A stretch of DNA of 64,000 bases from Diphasiastrum complanatum (Eukaryota; Streptophyta; Lycopodiopsida; Lycopodiales; Lycopodiaceae). A program made the translations under genes and the position numbers. Positions 25,611 through 36,862 of this stretch are shown here, one piece after another. The notes beneath the pieces were generated by a model. It saw only the letters and a list, made by a program, of their open reading frames with translations. It was not told where the DNA came from and did not search any database. The stretch is from positions 13,952,928 to 14,016,927 of the forward strand of contig CM055094.1 of NCBI GenBank assembly GCA_029204225.1. Direction: 5' to 3'. The stretch's first letter is position 1; each line of letters opens with the position of its first letter.

Positions 25611-26460
25611 ATTTTCCCTACTCCACTTTGAGCTTCTATCTGTTTCCAGTTGTTTGCTAGTCACTTCTTACATGCTCTCTAACTAGTTATATCAATATGT
25701 CGTTTACTGCTTACTGTACTACCTCCCTATGCGGTCTGCTAATAGTTCTAGTTTCATTTTCGATTGTATTCTAGGAAAATGACTTGATCAGCCTTGGGTG
25801 GTTGTTTATCTTGCTGATGTACATTTTGTCTATATCTAATAGTAACTTAACATCTTGATTTTAAATATGCGTTGAAGTTCCATACGTAGACAAAATTTTC
25901 AAGATTTCTCATAATCTCCAATGATAATCCCCTCGATTTTCTAACACATTTATGATATGCATGGACGTTCCATGTGTGGAAAACTTCCATGTGCAAAATA
26001 AAAGTGCCAAAAATTGACTAAGGCATAAACATGCATGGAAAATATGCGAGTAAACACAAGATTTATGGAACTTCAACTTGAAATAAACATGAAAAAAGTT
26101 GGCCCTCATGCTGGTGGATGATCTTCATGTATAAATGCAAGGTTTTTACTAGTGTGGAAATGTAATTGTGTTTGGAATCTCTAATTCACTTAGAAAAAGC
26201 GTTAGAAATTCGTTGATGTAGGCATGTATAAGGACAAGAATATAAAAGCTTAATACTCCATTCTTAAACCTTGTCGTGTGACATTTCTTAATTCAAACAA
26301 CAATGTGACCGTGATGACCATCATTTCACATCATTTATCAATTTATCGAACATTGAACCTTATCATTCACAATCTTTTCATGGGAAACGACATCTTAAAT
26401 ACTAATTTTGACATTATGAACCCTTCCCATGTTGCTACATTGGCTCTTCAAAACATGATA
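25611..26460. other. Intergenic, nothing recognised
   Basis: AT-rich sequence with short random frames, lying between the LINE remnant and the first SINE-like copy. Confidence 0.5.
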
Positions 26461-26547
26461 TGCTTCTTGGTTTCCAAGGGGAGGCTCGAACCTGGGACCA
26501 AAGAAACTTTGGATGCCAATCCAACCAACTGAGCCAACCCCATTGGC
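26461..26547 (-). mobile_element. tRNA-derived SINE-like element, copy 1
   Basis: About 87 bp, read on the minus strand, with pol III box A (TGGCTCAGTTGG) and box B (GGTTCGAGCC) at tRNA-like spacing. It ends GGAAACCAAGAAGCA, as does the second copy at 26996-27080 in the opposite orientation. The acceptor and T stems do not pair properly, so it is not a functional tRNA. Confidence 0.6.
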
Positions 26548-26995
26548 TCTTCAAAACATGATATGGTAATGCATATATCTTAATAGCAATATAAAGTCAC
26601 TTTGAGTACTTTTAAAATGTTCAATCACTTTGATCGAGTACTTTTAAAATGTTCTCTTTTTTGCTTGGTGGTGGTAAAGCCAGTACGAATTGTAGTTGCA
26701 TATTCATTTACATAGTAACCAATATAATGCAATTTATTTCGACTTTTTCCTTCTGATCATGATTCAGTGCACTCAAAGCCTTATTCTTGAGGCTTCTGTT
26801 TTTTGAATAGTCATACCTTAGACATTCCACTGATTTCAAAACAAGTTCATTCATTATTGCGGAATTAGCCTCCCATAAACTAATAGGCTTTGTGAAATTA
26901 CCCTTAGAATCAAACCTATTTCATTTGGCTACGAACTTCCCAATAAAAATCACCAAGTCATAAACACTTATATTTTCTCTTGTTCCATTATAACC

Positions 26996-27080
26996 CAATG
27001 GGGTTGGCTCAACTGGTTAGCTTGGCATCCAAAGTTTCTTAGGTCCCAGGTTCGAGCCTCCCCTTGGAAACCAAGAAGCA
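26996..27080 (+). mobile_element. tRNA-derived SINE-like element, copy 2
   Basis: Box A is TGGCTCAACTGG (27005-27016) and box B is GGTTCGAGCC (27049-27058). The sequence is nearly identical to the inverted copy about 450 bp to the left, differing by a few substitutions, and has the same start (CCAATGGGGTTGGC) and end. I see no A-rich tail. Confidence 0.6.
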
Positions 27081-27192
27081 TTATAGGGTCTTTACCATGG
27101 TTTCAACGTGAATTGTATACAATCTTTTGCCCAAATAAAATTGACAAACTTTTTAAAATCGCATACATTGTAGGACAATGGAGATTTTTGTG

Positions 27193-27575
27193 GGGGAGGA
27201 AGGCCCTGTCTGAGGACCTTCCTTGCTGAGAGGGCCCTCGCCCGAGGGCGGGAACGCCCGAGGACTTCGGGCCTTCCCCTACGTAATGTCATTGTGCGAA
27301 GGTTTCTTTTTTTTTTCTCTGGCCATACACGTGGACTATTTTTTTTTCAGTTTTTTTGGGCAAATTTTTTTACATTTGTCGTGGAATGTGGATTGCCACA
27401 GAGAACATGCACATCTCACCAAAGAGGAGAGACCCGTACAGAGAGAACGTGCATTCCACCGAAGAGAGGAGAGAGAACGTGCATTTCATAGAAAGAGAAT
27501 GACAGATTCCTAGGAGAGAGAAAATTGGATGGAGATTATGCTCCTTAAAGGTGGTCCCAAAATACAAAGGACACT
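27193..27575 (+). repeat. GC-rich dispersed repeat, copy B
   Basis: GC-rich head with GGCCCTCGCCCGAGGGCGGG (a near-palindrome), then repeated GAGAGAACGTGCATT words, then ATTATGCTCCTTAAAGG and CCAAAATACAAAGG. It is the inverted relative of 12499-12815. The homopolymer T runs near 27306 and 27342 lie within it. No coding content recognised. Confidence 0.55.
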
Positions 27576-27901
27576 TGCGCACAGGGTATCCCACACTCAC
27601 CTAAATTCCATTTACGGACACCCAGGGCCCTAAATGTGGCGTTACTAGCAACTATCCCTCCCTTCATTGCCCTTCGATGTCAAGAGGAAGCCCGCAAAAA
27701 ATTTTTGGAGTGTGAAGATGAAGACGATCGATGTTGAATGTTTCACTCATGTCTGAGTGTTCCCATTTGCAACCTCCGCAAAGACGCTTCATCAAACTTA
27801 GGGGAGCCCGGGAGGAAAATTTCCGCTGCTGAATGTTTCACTTCGAAGAAAATATCCGTGCCTACACATGTGAATAATCTGTTTACATAAAAGACGGCCC
27901 G

Positions 27902-28325
27902 TTTTTTTTTTTTGAAGGCTTAATTGCACTATCATATATTCACAAATATACGAGTACAAAAAACGGCATCCATGGCCGATAACAGAGAGAGTGCATCAGT
28001 AATGATTTCAGCCCTCAGGGCAGTCCACATAGCCTACCACGCAGGGCAACAAACAGAAATCAACTATAAGTAGTACTAAAAAAAAACATAGTCAGTCGAA
28101 AACATGCCGCCGCAGACAAACTGGGGAGGTTCCCCTCGAAAACTTGCAGATTCCTAACCGTCCATATCTTCCATAATGTCGCTAGCCTGCACACATGCCA
28201 GAAAGCAAGGCTAGAAAATGTCAGCAAGGAATCCCCTAGGAGAATGGTGCCAGTGTCCAGTGAGAAAGTGAGACCCCACCGCGAGAAGATGTGACTCTGT
28301 CAGAAATGGTGAACTCCTGCAACTT
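27902..28325 (-). pseudogene. LINE 3' end with poly(A), left of a copia insertion
   Basis: Minus-strand reading gives HIFSRWGLTFSLDTGTILLG, then FWHVCRLATLWKIWTVRNLQ and VFEG, the extreme C-terminus of plant L1 LINEs. A run of 12 T (27902-27913), which is poly(A) on the coding strand, closes the 3' end. The sequence is the continuation of the LINE zinc-finger region at 31484-31690. The copia element between them inserted after the LINE. Confidence 0.75.
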
Positions 28326-28862
28326 TGTCGCAGCGCAAAAAAGAAACGAAGGTCGAACGAGAACAATTCGCGACAGTCAACGTGCCTTTAACTTGAAGCA
28401 CAAACGATTCGCAAATCATTCGTGAATCGTGAACATACCTCCATGACCGTAACCGCAAAGGGACGCAAAACGAAAGGTTACGAAAGCAAACGAAACAAAC
28501 GAAGGAGAATCTTTCGCGCTGCCAGCTGGTAACTCAACGGGCTTGGAGTCGTAGACTTCACGCCCAACTAAAACGAGTGGCAACGACGAAGACTAACTGA
28601 TTAGTTGATTAGCGTTAACTAGTCTTGTGATTCTACGTTTTTATTCATCTTGTAAACTCCACATAGTGGAGGTATAAACTATCCTTTCTAGATCATAACA
28701 AGTGATCTGGATAGATAGAATAACTATAAGAGACAGAGAGAGACCTAGCGAGTAGAGCAGAAAGAAAAATTACTGGAAACAATAGAGTTGTGCATGAAAG
28801 TCTGCCAACGAGCAGAACAAAGCGAAAGAGCAGAGTGTCATTCCGCCAAAAAAGATGCTGAC
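28326..28862 (+). repeat. 5' LTR (partial) of the copia element in the LINE
   Basis: Positions 28423-28862 match 30762-31213 as a direct repeat, with landmarks GCTGCCAGCTGG, GGGCTTGGAGTCGTAGACTT and GCATGAAAGTCTGCCAACGA. The first ~97 bp (28326-28422) have no counterpart in the 3' copy. The match fades at about 28862, where protease coding sequence begins with no primer-binding site between. Confidence 0.8.
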
Positions 28863-30761
28863 ATAGGTGACAAAGCTTTCACGATACTCGATGAAGCTTC
28901 AACGAGCTACACTAAATTCGACTACGATGTAGTCATTGATTCAGGAGCAACATCTCGCATAACCTGCAACAAGAAGATCTTGATCGACTTCAGAGAGCTC
29001 GAAAACAACAGAGCAGTGATTCTAGGTGATGGGAGCAGACACGATGTCAAAGGCATCGGCATTCTACAACTACGAACACTGTCAGGCCAAGTAGAGCTGC
29101 CAGGAGCACTCTATGTGCCCTCACTTAGAAAAGATATGCTATATGTCTCCAAGATGGCAGATCTTGGCATTCGAGTTTTGTTCGACGACAACACTTGTCG
29201 TATGATCAAGAAGACGACAAACAAGTTGCTGACGGTCGGATGCAGAGAAGAAAACCTCTACCAAGCCAAGATAATCAGCAACTCTAATAGCATATTGAAT
29301 GCTTCAGGAAATGAAGATCAACTATGGCATAGGAGAATGTATCATCTGAACATGCGGAGCCTGTATGACATGAGCAGAAAGGACATTGTCACAGGTCTCA
29401 AGATTTCAAAGCCCGAAACTGAGTTCTGCGAAGCCTGTCAAAAAGACAAGCAACATCGGAATCCATTCACGTATGAGGGAAGAAGAGCCAAGGAAGTTCT
29501 TGAGCTCGTTCACTCTAATGTTTGTGTACCGATGAAGACGGATTCGCTCTCAGGTTCGAGATACTTTCTGACGTTCATAGATGATTACAGCCGGATGACC
29601 ATGATTTACTACTTAAAAAAGAAATCCGAAGTGTTTGATTCCTTCAAGAAGTTCGTGGAATTTGTAGAGCGACACACCTCGAAAAAGATACAGATCCTTA
29701 GATCCGACAATGGAGGTGAATACAAAAGCAAAGAATTCTCAAGATTCTATGAAGAACAGAGGATCGAACACCAGTTCACTCCTACATACACACCAGAATA
29801 CAACGGTGTTGTAGAAAGAAGAAACAGAACGCTAGTCGAAGGAGCCAAATGCATGATGGCACAGGCTCAATTGGCAAGTCAATTATGGGTTGAGGCAATA
29901 GCTGCAGCTGTACACCTACAAAACAGATCAACAACGACAGTGCTGGAGAACAAAACGCTGTACGAAATGTGGACAGGTAGAAAGCCTGATCTGTCATACG
30001 TATGTGTGTTTGGATGCAGCATATAAACACATTCCAAAAAAAAAAAAAATAGCATTTCGATGACAAATCAGAGCAAACAATCATGGTCGGCTACTCGAAC
30101 GGAACACAAGTGTACAGGCTCTACGATCCAACCAAAAGAAGGTTGTTTCGAGCATAGATGCGAATTTCGATAAGTCCACATTCCCTGGACTAAAAGACGA
30201 AACAAGCCATGAAATCTTCACACTACTGCCTATTCAAGAGAGAGATCAAGGACAGACATCAAATCAGAATGCAGAGCCGCAGACTCCAGAGCAGCAGGAA
30301 GTAGAGGATCAACCCCACGAACAAGAAATGTTCGAGCAGCAACTAAACGAGCCTAGAAGGTCAACAAGACAAAGAAGACTTCCAGACCACTACTCTGACA
30401 ATCTTCAATAGAGCGAAGACATGCAGTTCGAGTACTGCGACTTCACTGAAGAGCCAACACCATACCAAGAAGCTATCCAGAGTCTAGAGGGAGAATTCTG
30501 GAAGCAGACAATGTCAGAGGAGATCGAGTTGATGAGGCGAAACAAGGCATGGACATTAGAGACACTGCTAGAAAACAGGAAAATAGTCCATTGCAAGTGG
30601 GTATACAAGAAAAAGATGAAATCAGATGGCACCATTGGCAGCTACAAAGTGAGGCTTGTCGCGAAGGTCTACACACAGAGATATGGTGTTGGATCATTTC
30701 GACACATATTCACCCATGGTCAAGATGACGAGCATAAGGCTACTCCTTGCATACACATTCA
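28863..30761 (+). pseudogene. Copia pol: protease, integrase, RT start
   Basis: The first 1.2 kb is one open frame from protease (VIDSGATSRITC, about 28930) through pre-integrase (LWHRRMYHLNMRSL; CEACQKDKQHRNPF) to the integrase core (FIDDYSRM, LRSDNGGEY, and VVERRNRTL with the catalytic Glu), ending at a stop at 30024 just after FGCSI. An A run at 30038-30050 follows. Reading resumes in other frames (VGYSNGTQVYRLYDPTKRR) and reaches RT at 30421 (WKQTMSEEIELM, then HCKWVYKKK). RT stops at AYTFMNQ-like coding near 30761, before the catalytic palm. First Asp of integrase: the LVHSDICGP motif reads LVHSNVCVP here, so that Asp is lost. Confidence 0.88.
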
Positions 30762-31483
30762 TGAATCAATAAACATACCTCTAGGACCGTAACCGCAAAG
30801 GGATGCAAAACGAAAGTTTACGAAAGAAACGAAAAGAACGAAAGCAAACGAAGGAAACAAAACAAACGAAGGGGAATTTTTCGTGCTGCCAGCTGGCAGC
30901 TCAACGGGCTTGGAGTCGTAGACTTCACGCCCAACTGAAACGAGTGGCAACGACGGAAACTAACTGATTAGTTGATTAGCGATAACTAGTCTTGTGATTT
31001 TATGTTTCTAGTCATCTTGTAAACTCCACACAGTGGAGGTATAAACTATCCTTTTTTGATCATAACAAGGGCTCTGAATAGATAGAATACCTATAAGAGA
31101 GAGAGAGACGTAGCGAGTAGAGCAGAACAAAAAGTTACTAGAAACGATAGAGCTGTGCATGAAAGTCTGCCAACGAGCAGAACACAGCGAAAGATCAAAG
31201 TGTCATTCTGCCAACAAGCGAGACACTGACGATCTCGCTCTAAAACTAAACTGATAATACAATTGCTCTATTTTCGTGCATCTCCCTGTCTTGTGTTGTC
31301 TGTGTCTTGATTGCTAGAATAGAATGTGTCATGTAATGTGCAGTCGCGTGTCTAGGATTCTGTGAAGCTTCCGCGAAAAAGAAAATTCAAAGACACAAAA
31401 TCGTTCGCGAATACGAAGATGAAAACGACAAAAAAACAGTTTCGCTTTCGTGACTCTGAACAACAGTTTTCGCTTCCGCAACA
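30762..31483 (+). repeat. 3' LTR (partial) of the copia element in the LINE
   Basis: It begins abruptly at TGAATC (30762) after truncated RT, and shares about 450 bp with 28423-28862. It extends a further ~270 bp to the true LTR end at 31483. There is no polypurine tract before it. Confidence 0.78.
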
Positions 31484-31690
31484 GACTTAGCTCCAGCCAC
31501 AGATGATGACGGCAGTGAAAGAACAAATACTCCACTGTTTCTTCAGCCAGATGACAGAGTGGGCAAAGCCTATCAACAAGGAAGGGCCATTTAGAAAGCA
31601 GGGGGAGTGAGGATGCGAAAGGCCAAGTATCTGAACTTGCCTACCGGCAGTTTTGAGGCGAGGACGAAGCCACGAAATTTGTTACATAAA
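31484..31690 (-). pseudogene. LINE zinc-finger region, right of the copia insertion
   Basis: Minus-strand reading: KFRGFVLASKLPVGKFRYLA, then CPLCHLAEETVEYLFFHC and HLWLEL. This is the CX2C...HX4C LINE C-terminal zinc motif. It joins across the copia element to 27902-28325. Sequence upstream of 31690 is not LINE-like, so the LINE is 5'-truncated. A 9-bp TTACATAAA at 31682-31690 and 27883-27891 is a possible but weak LINE target duplication. Confidence 0.75.
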
Positions 31691-32833
31691 TTTACAGAAT
31701 GACAGATTTATGTGTGTAATCTGTCTTTATTCGATGTGAGTACTGAGCTACCTTGTTTCGCGGTAGCCTGGAATCAAACAAAGCGCTTATTATTTTGCTC
31801 TTCGATGTTTTCCCTTGAAATGTTGAATTAGATCGCAAGGGGTTTGAGAAAATCAGCTTTGCCCATATGGCAATTAATTCGAGATTCCTCTCCAACTTTT
31901 AGGCAAGGATTACACTCCATCCAAAGCACCTCCATCCCGCCACTCGAAGCATTCAATCACACATTGTCCACCGATGCGCGCGCGCGCGCGCACACACACA
32001 CACACAGAGTAACGTGCATGTGAGTTTCAATCGGGAAGGGCGCATGGGCACCCTTCAGCCTCACATTAAGGGAAGCGACATTCGGCCTCACGTTAACGGG
32101 AGCGACATTAAGGGAAGCTTATAATGGCATATTAAGTGTCCTCTTTTTATGAAAGAAAATCAAGAATGGCTAATAATGTGAAGTGTTCTGAACAGAGTAT
32201 GTGCTTTATGCAGATATAGGATAATTAAATTCAAATATCTCATAAATTGGCCTTGGCAGTTTTTTTCAGTAGTCTGCAAAAGTACCAAAGCATCTAAAAA
32301 CCACCACGTAAAGTTGAAAAATCATAGGAAGCAAAATGTCGAAAGTCCATTCCTGCACGTTCTTCCAAAACATTAGTTTGCGGATCTGAAATGGTTGGAA
32401 GTCCCAACCATTTGCCAACAGAAGATTCTCAGCGGAGCACCATTCCAAGCAAACAGATTTGCATTTCAAAACCTCAACTGAAATTATTGTTTCACTTTCA
32501 CCCTACTTATGCGGTGAAGCATTCAGGCTCCCCGGAAGATTAGCCTCATGAAAACTCCGAAAGTAGCTTGTGATATAAAAGCTGTATCTAAAGCGGTTAA
32601 ACTTATATTTACACAATTCCTTGGGACAGGGAACAGCCACACAATTGCATCCACCGATGATATCTCCAAGCAAAAGATCTCATTAGACTTGTGTCTCCTG
32701 AATGTTGCATATTCTTGAGGTTCATTCAAAGGTTTGAGTTTAATCTTTGTACAATGTTCAAAACAGTATTGTTGCTTTGATTCCCACTGAGCTTGATCTT
32801 GGATTTCTCTTTGTAGAAAGATGCAGAATCTCT
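31691..32833. other. Intergenic; (CG)n(CA)n at 31975-32006
   Basis: No coding region found. A CG then CA alternating tract of about 32 bp lies at 31975-32006, and an imperfect direct repeat around AAGGGAAGC(G)ACATT lies at 32055-32118. The right end is presumably the 3' UTR of the small heat shock protein gene. Confidence 0.5.
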
Positions 32834-33735
32834 TTATGATACAGGTATTTCTTTCACGTCTTTCTTATCCGACTTCACCTTCGGAACTACGACGTTCAGA
32901 ACACCATTCCTAAACTCAGCTTTTATCTGATCCAACTGCGCATCCTTCGGTAAAAGCACTCGGGTGCTGTATACTGCGTAGCTTCCTTCGTCGTCACTCT
33001 TGTGCTCGCCAGATATCACAAGTTCGTTGTCCTCCATATAAATTTTCACCTCCTCTTTGCTAAGTCCGGGCATATCAACCCTTAACGTGTAGGCATCGTC
33101 CGTTTCTATAACATCCCACGGAGTACGCTGAATAACATCGCCAAAGAGATGCTCCATGGTCTCTATCATTTGCCTTAAGTTCCTGCTCGTTGTAGTGAAA
33201 GGATCCCAGAAGTCTGCTGGGACAAGTTCCAAAAGAAAAAGCATCCAGTTAATCAATAACAGTTTATGCAAAAGCCAAATCCGTCATGCAAACGTGAACT
33301 CTGAATTCACTGTTCTGTCCCATGTATTACCAAAACTATTAATTCATTACCGAAAACCCCCAAGGGACTTAAACTTGAAAATGCATCCTTGGATCGAGAT
33401 CTTCGAGCAGGAGCCTCGGCATCTCTCCTCCTCGCAACTTCCACACCACCTTTGCTATCGCCTCCGCTTCCGCCTACACCAGCTACGGGGATTGTCTGGC
33501 TACGAGCCTCATCGATGCGTCCGCCATCATTTCCTGTTGCAGCTTGTGCAGTTGCAAACTGCGCGAACTGCACTTTTTTTGTTCTGGAGCAGAAAATATT
33601 GCCAGAAGATGCACTTGTTTTTCTTGGAAAAAATGGAGAGCAAGTCATCAAAGCTGGAGGTCTTGGTATAAAAGTCGAGGGAAGCTTCTGACACAGCAAT
33701 CGTCCACCCATTTTATCTGCAAACAAGAACCCCAA
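32834..33735 (-). CDS. Organelle-targeted small heat shock protein (HSP20 / alpha-crystallin family)
   Basis: ATP-independent chaperone that holds unfolding proteins, probably in chloroplasts or mitochondria. Two coding exons: 33735-33351 and 33216-32834, split by a 134-bp GT..AG intron in phase 1; 255 residues. The N-terminus is rich in Ser, Arg and Ala and poor in acids, like a transit peptide. The linker ends ADFWDPF, then the Met-containing helix RQMIETMEHLFGD recalls plastid HSP21. The alpha-crystallin domain runs from about residue 160 (PWDVIETDDAYTLRVDMPGL, ending GVLNVVVPK), with a C-terminal IPV (IXI/V type) motif. Met9 at 33711 may be the true start, because TTGTTTGCAG just before it looks like a splice acceptor of a 5' UTR intron. 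Plastid or mitochondrial targeting cannot be settled here. Confidence 0.92.
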
Positions 33736-34194
33736 GATAAGAAGCCTGATAAACTTCCAACAAGATAGAAACCGACGCTATCTAAGCATGCAGATGTCTC
33801 CAAGAAATCTATTGACATTCAAATTAAATTGCTTTCAAAAAGACTTACATTCCCTGGATAAAGTGACTCCAGCCTGCATAAACTTCAACAAATAAATTTA
33901 TGCCGTTCCTAGAATTACTTTGAAGAAAACTTAATTTCCTTTTAAGTACAACAGTCATTGCCTAGAGGCTTAGAGCATCCTTGCATCATAGCACTTCGTA
34001 ATTACTTCGTTCAACTAGACTCAATATACGAGAACAAAGCTGGTTCAAGTAACAAATCAAGTATACACTACCGTTGAAGAAAGTGAATGATAACGCTCCA
34101 ATGCTTCGAAGCCCGGCATCAAGAAACAAGGAAAATCATGAGCAAAAGAAATTAAAGAATCAGGCCACATACCATCAAGAAGCATCAAAACTCT
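33736..34194. other. Upstream region (or 5' UTR intron) of the small heat shock protein gene
   Basis: No coding region. If the acceptor at 33717-33718 is used, this is intronic. Confidence 0.4.
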
Positions 34195-34885
34195 TAAACT
34201 CAGATCCAATTACAATTTGTATCTCAATCATTACAACAAATTAGAAAGACTTACACAAAATGATATTGGACACTTAAACCTAGATTCTAGCTGCAACCAT
34301 TTCTAAAATACTTCTTGTATCTTGATTCTTTAAAAAAATTTGAAAAAGCTCCTACAAACTGATACTGGACACTTGATTCAAATTCCAGCAGTCATATCCA
34401 AAACACAACTTGTGTCACTCGATTCGTAAAGCAATTTAGAAAAGCTTATCCAAACTGATATCTGACGCAAACCCAGATTCTAGTAACCATATCCAAAATA
34501 CAACTTGTATCTCCATTGTTACGGCAACTTAATTTAGAAACTTACATTCTAGCAACCATATCCAAAATACGACTTGTATCTCCGTTTTTACAGCAATCCA
34601 AAAATCTTATACAAACTGATATCGGACACTTAAACTCAGATTCTAGCAACCATTTCCGAAGAACAACTTACATCTCTCGATTCTTACAGCGATTGAAAAA
34701 AAGCTTATACAACTGCAACCAATTTTAAAATACAACTTATATCTCTCGATTCTTACAGCAATTAAGGAAAAAAACCTTAAACAAACTGATATCGGACACT
34801 AAAACTCAGAAATACTAACAACCGTTTTCAAAATACAACTTATATCTCTTGATTCTTACAGCAATTTAGAAAAGCTTATACAAAC
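34195..34885. repeat. Degenerate minisatellite, about 6-7 units of roughly 105 bp
   Basis: Recurring words are CAAACTGATATCGGACACTT, ACTCAGATTCTAGCAACCAT, CCAAAATACAACTT and TCTCGATTCTTACAGCAATT. Some units are shortened. The array is 0.5-1.2 kb upstream of the small heat shock protein start codon, so it lies in the promoter or a leader intron of that gene. Confidence 0.85.
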
Positions 34886-36040
34886 TCATCATGATATGGG
34901 CCACATACAGCTGCTATTTCCAGTCTCGATTCATTTCGCAGGTAAGCGTTACTTTATTATTGATCAGCAGCAATCGAGATCGAGAGAGAAAGAGAAAACT
35001 CGAATGTTCGTTCGTTTGTTATCTCGAGAGACAAACGACGACGCAAAAAGAAAATGCCAATTGCGTAAAATTTTCACCTGGTCCTTCCACGTGGCTGCTC
35101 ACGTGACAGGCCTACGTGGCATGGCACATTCTGCCCCATTTCCCGTTCCTCCCTCCCCAAGAGACTTAAGGGTGCGTACCCTATGGCCATGCCTTTGGTC
35201 CTGACGGCCTTCCAGCCTCGCAATTTTAGGACAAGCGTCCCACAGAGAGGACTAAAAGAAGGGAAGTGAATTGGTGGAAGGAGAAGGTGCCAAGATTGAA
35301 GGGCCTCTTTGCATTTGAGATGTGGGGGGAGGAAATACCTAAGAGTGGTTTTCAGGCTAGTAGTGGCAAGTCACTTTGCTTTACTTTGCCCATGTTTTTG
35401 AATCTTAGCAAACATTTGGTTGGTAAGTGTTAAATGAAGGGCCGCAATCTTATTGTTGGTCCATTTGAATATTAACATGCCATTGGTTCATTTTATTTAA
35501 GGTCTTGTGTTTTGAAACGCAAATATATAGTTTCAAAATGAAAATTTTAACCTAGATTGGTGGAAACTCCTAGGTGAAGCCTTGTGTATTGCTAAATTGT
35601 CCTTTTTGGAACCAATCAAGTACCCTCTATTATGGGAGGAACCACAACATGATGTTACAAAGAAAAAAAACAAATGGATATGACATTAGATGCACAACAA
35701 CATCTAACTCTAAAAGACGTGAATACAATTGAAAGAGTATTAAGAATTATAAAATTAATATGTGCATCCAAGGGAGATCAACCAAAGTTGATGGATAATC
35801 CAATTTTACCCATTAATCTCAATGAATCATCAACTTCAAAGGATAAAAACCTATCCAACTGGTCGAGGCAAAACAATGAAAGCCTAACACCAAAGAACTA
35901 ATAAGATCTCTAATCCACATTGTGATAAATGCAGTGAGAAATCTCAAGCAAACCTACTTCATCACATACCTACGCATTTTAAGGGCTACACCCTAGACAA
36001 GGTAGTAGTTGTCTTGCCAGAAACTAGAAGGGAACCCGAA
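34886..36040. other. Intergenic; candidate distal promoter of the heat shock gene
   Basis: Two CACGTG G-box cores lie near 35089 and 35099, and a GAATGTTC word (half heat shock element arrangement) at 35002-35009. These could belong to the promoter of the minus-strand heat shock gene if it has a long leader intron, but nothing fixes the transcription start. No coding region recognised. Confidence 0.3.
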
Positions 36041-36862
36041 TCCAGTACCATTACTGATCCACTTACCCAAGAGAGGTCATGTGAGAGAGCAAGTCCAAAG
36101 GGCAAAGATAGAAGATTTAATAGAACTACTTGTGAGATATTGTGATTGCATTGCATGTACTTATCAAGATTTGGTTTAGTACAACAACAGATATAGTACA
36201 ACACACAATAGCATTAGTAGATGAGGTAGTGCCTAAAGTAAGCCGATCTTATCGTTGTGAACCCCACTACTCCCAGCTGATTCAACAAAAATTGAAAAAA
36301 CTATGTCATCAAGCACTCTAAAAGGATTCTGCCTATTATGTTAGTACCTAAGAAAGATTAAAAAAAATAAAAAATATGTATTGACTTGCAAAAATGAACA
36401 TTGTAATTAAGAAGGATCACTCTTACCATTATTTGAAAGTATACTGGAAAGAGTAGCATGTGACAAATCTTCTAGTTTTCTAGATGACTCTACTGGATAT
36501 AATCAAGTGCAATTGCAATTGAAGACCAATCTAAAACCACTTTTGCTACTGAGTGGAGAATGTATGCTTACAAAGTTATGCAGTTTGTATTGTGCAATGC
36601 ACCAAGCACCTTCCAATGCGTTATGCAACATGCAATCAATGTTACCATCAAAAGTTTGTAGAGATATTTTTCAATGATCCATGTGTGTCTTTGTCATCCT
36701 CATGCCACTTGAAAAATCTTGAAAAAGTTTTGATCACATTTAGAAAATACAAAATCTCCTCGAACTTGGCTAAATGCCATAAATGGGTGACGTTTGGTGG
36801 GGTAGTTTTGGGCCATATAGTCTCGCATAAAGGGATAACTTGTATTCTACCTATGCTTTGAC
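36041..36862 (+). pseudogene. Ty3/gypsy reverse transcriptase relic
   Basis: Scattered in different frames: TGYNQVQLQLKT, then LCNAPSTFQ (gypsy FGL.NAP.TFQ motif), CHLKNLEKVLITFRKY, then VTFGGVVLGHIVSHKGI, which matches the gypsy FLGHVVS.EGI motif. The YxDD box is decayed (FFNDPCV). Several stops and frameshifts. No LTRs were found nearby. Confidence 0.7.

Larger units (their letters stand above)
28326..31483 (+). mobile_element. Ty1/copia element (Tnt1-like order), internally deleted, inside a LINE
   Basis: It begins TGTCGCAGCG at 28326 and ends ...CGCAACA at 31483, flanked by AACTT (28321-28325) and GACTT (31484-31488), a 4-of-5 target duplication. Order is 5' LTR part, protease, pre-integrase, integrase, RT start, 3' LTR part. 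The 5' LTR lacks its end, the primer-binding site and gag. The 3' copy lacks its first ~100 bp, and most of RT, RNase H and the polypurine tract are gone. The LINE frame is interrupted on both sides. Confidence 0.85.

Noticed and set aside
26996..27080. Functional tRNA gene
   Set aside because: Box A and B are present, but the acceptor and T stems do not pair, and a near-identical inverted copy lies 450 bp away, which fits a SINE or retropseudogene.
33156..33691. Plus-strand open frames over the heat shock gene
   Set aside because: Antisense shadows of the small heat shock protein exons; the alpha-crystallin domain and splice sites are on the minus strand.
34195..34885. CRISPR-like array
   Set aside because: The units are ~105 bp, degenerate throughout and in plant DNA, with no constant repeat and unique spacer; it is a minisatellite.
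34986..35110. Heat shock element and G-box promoter for the heat shock gene
   Set aside because: GAATGTTC and two CACGTG cores are present, but they are 1.3 kb from the start codon and no transcription start ties them to the gene; kept only as a remark.
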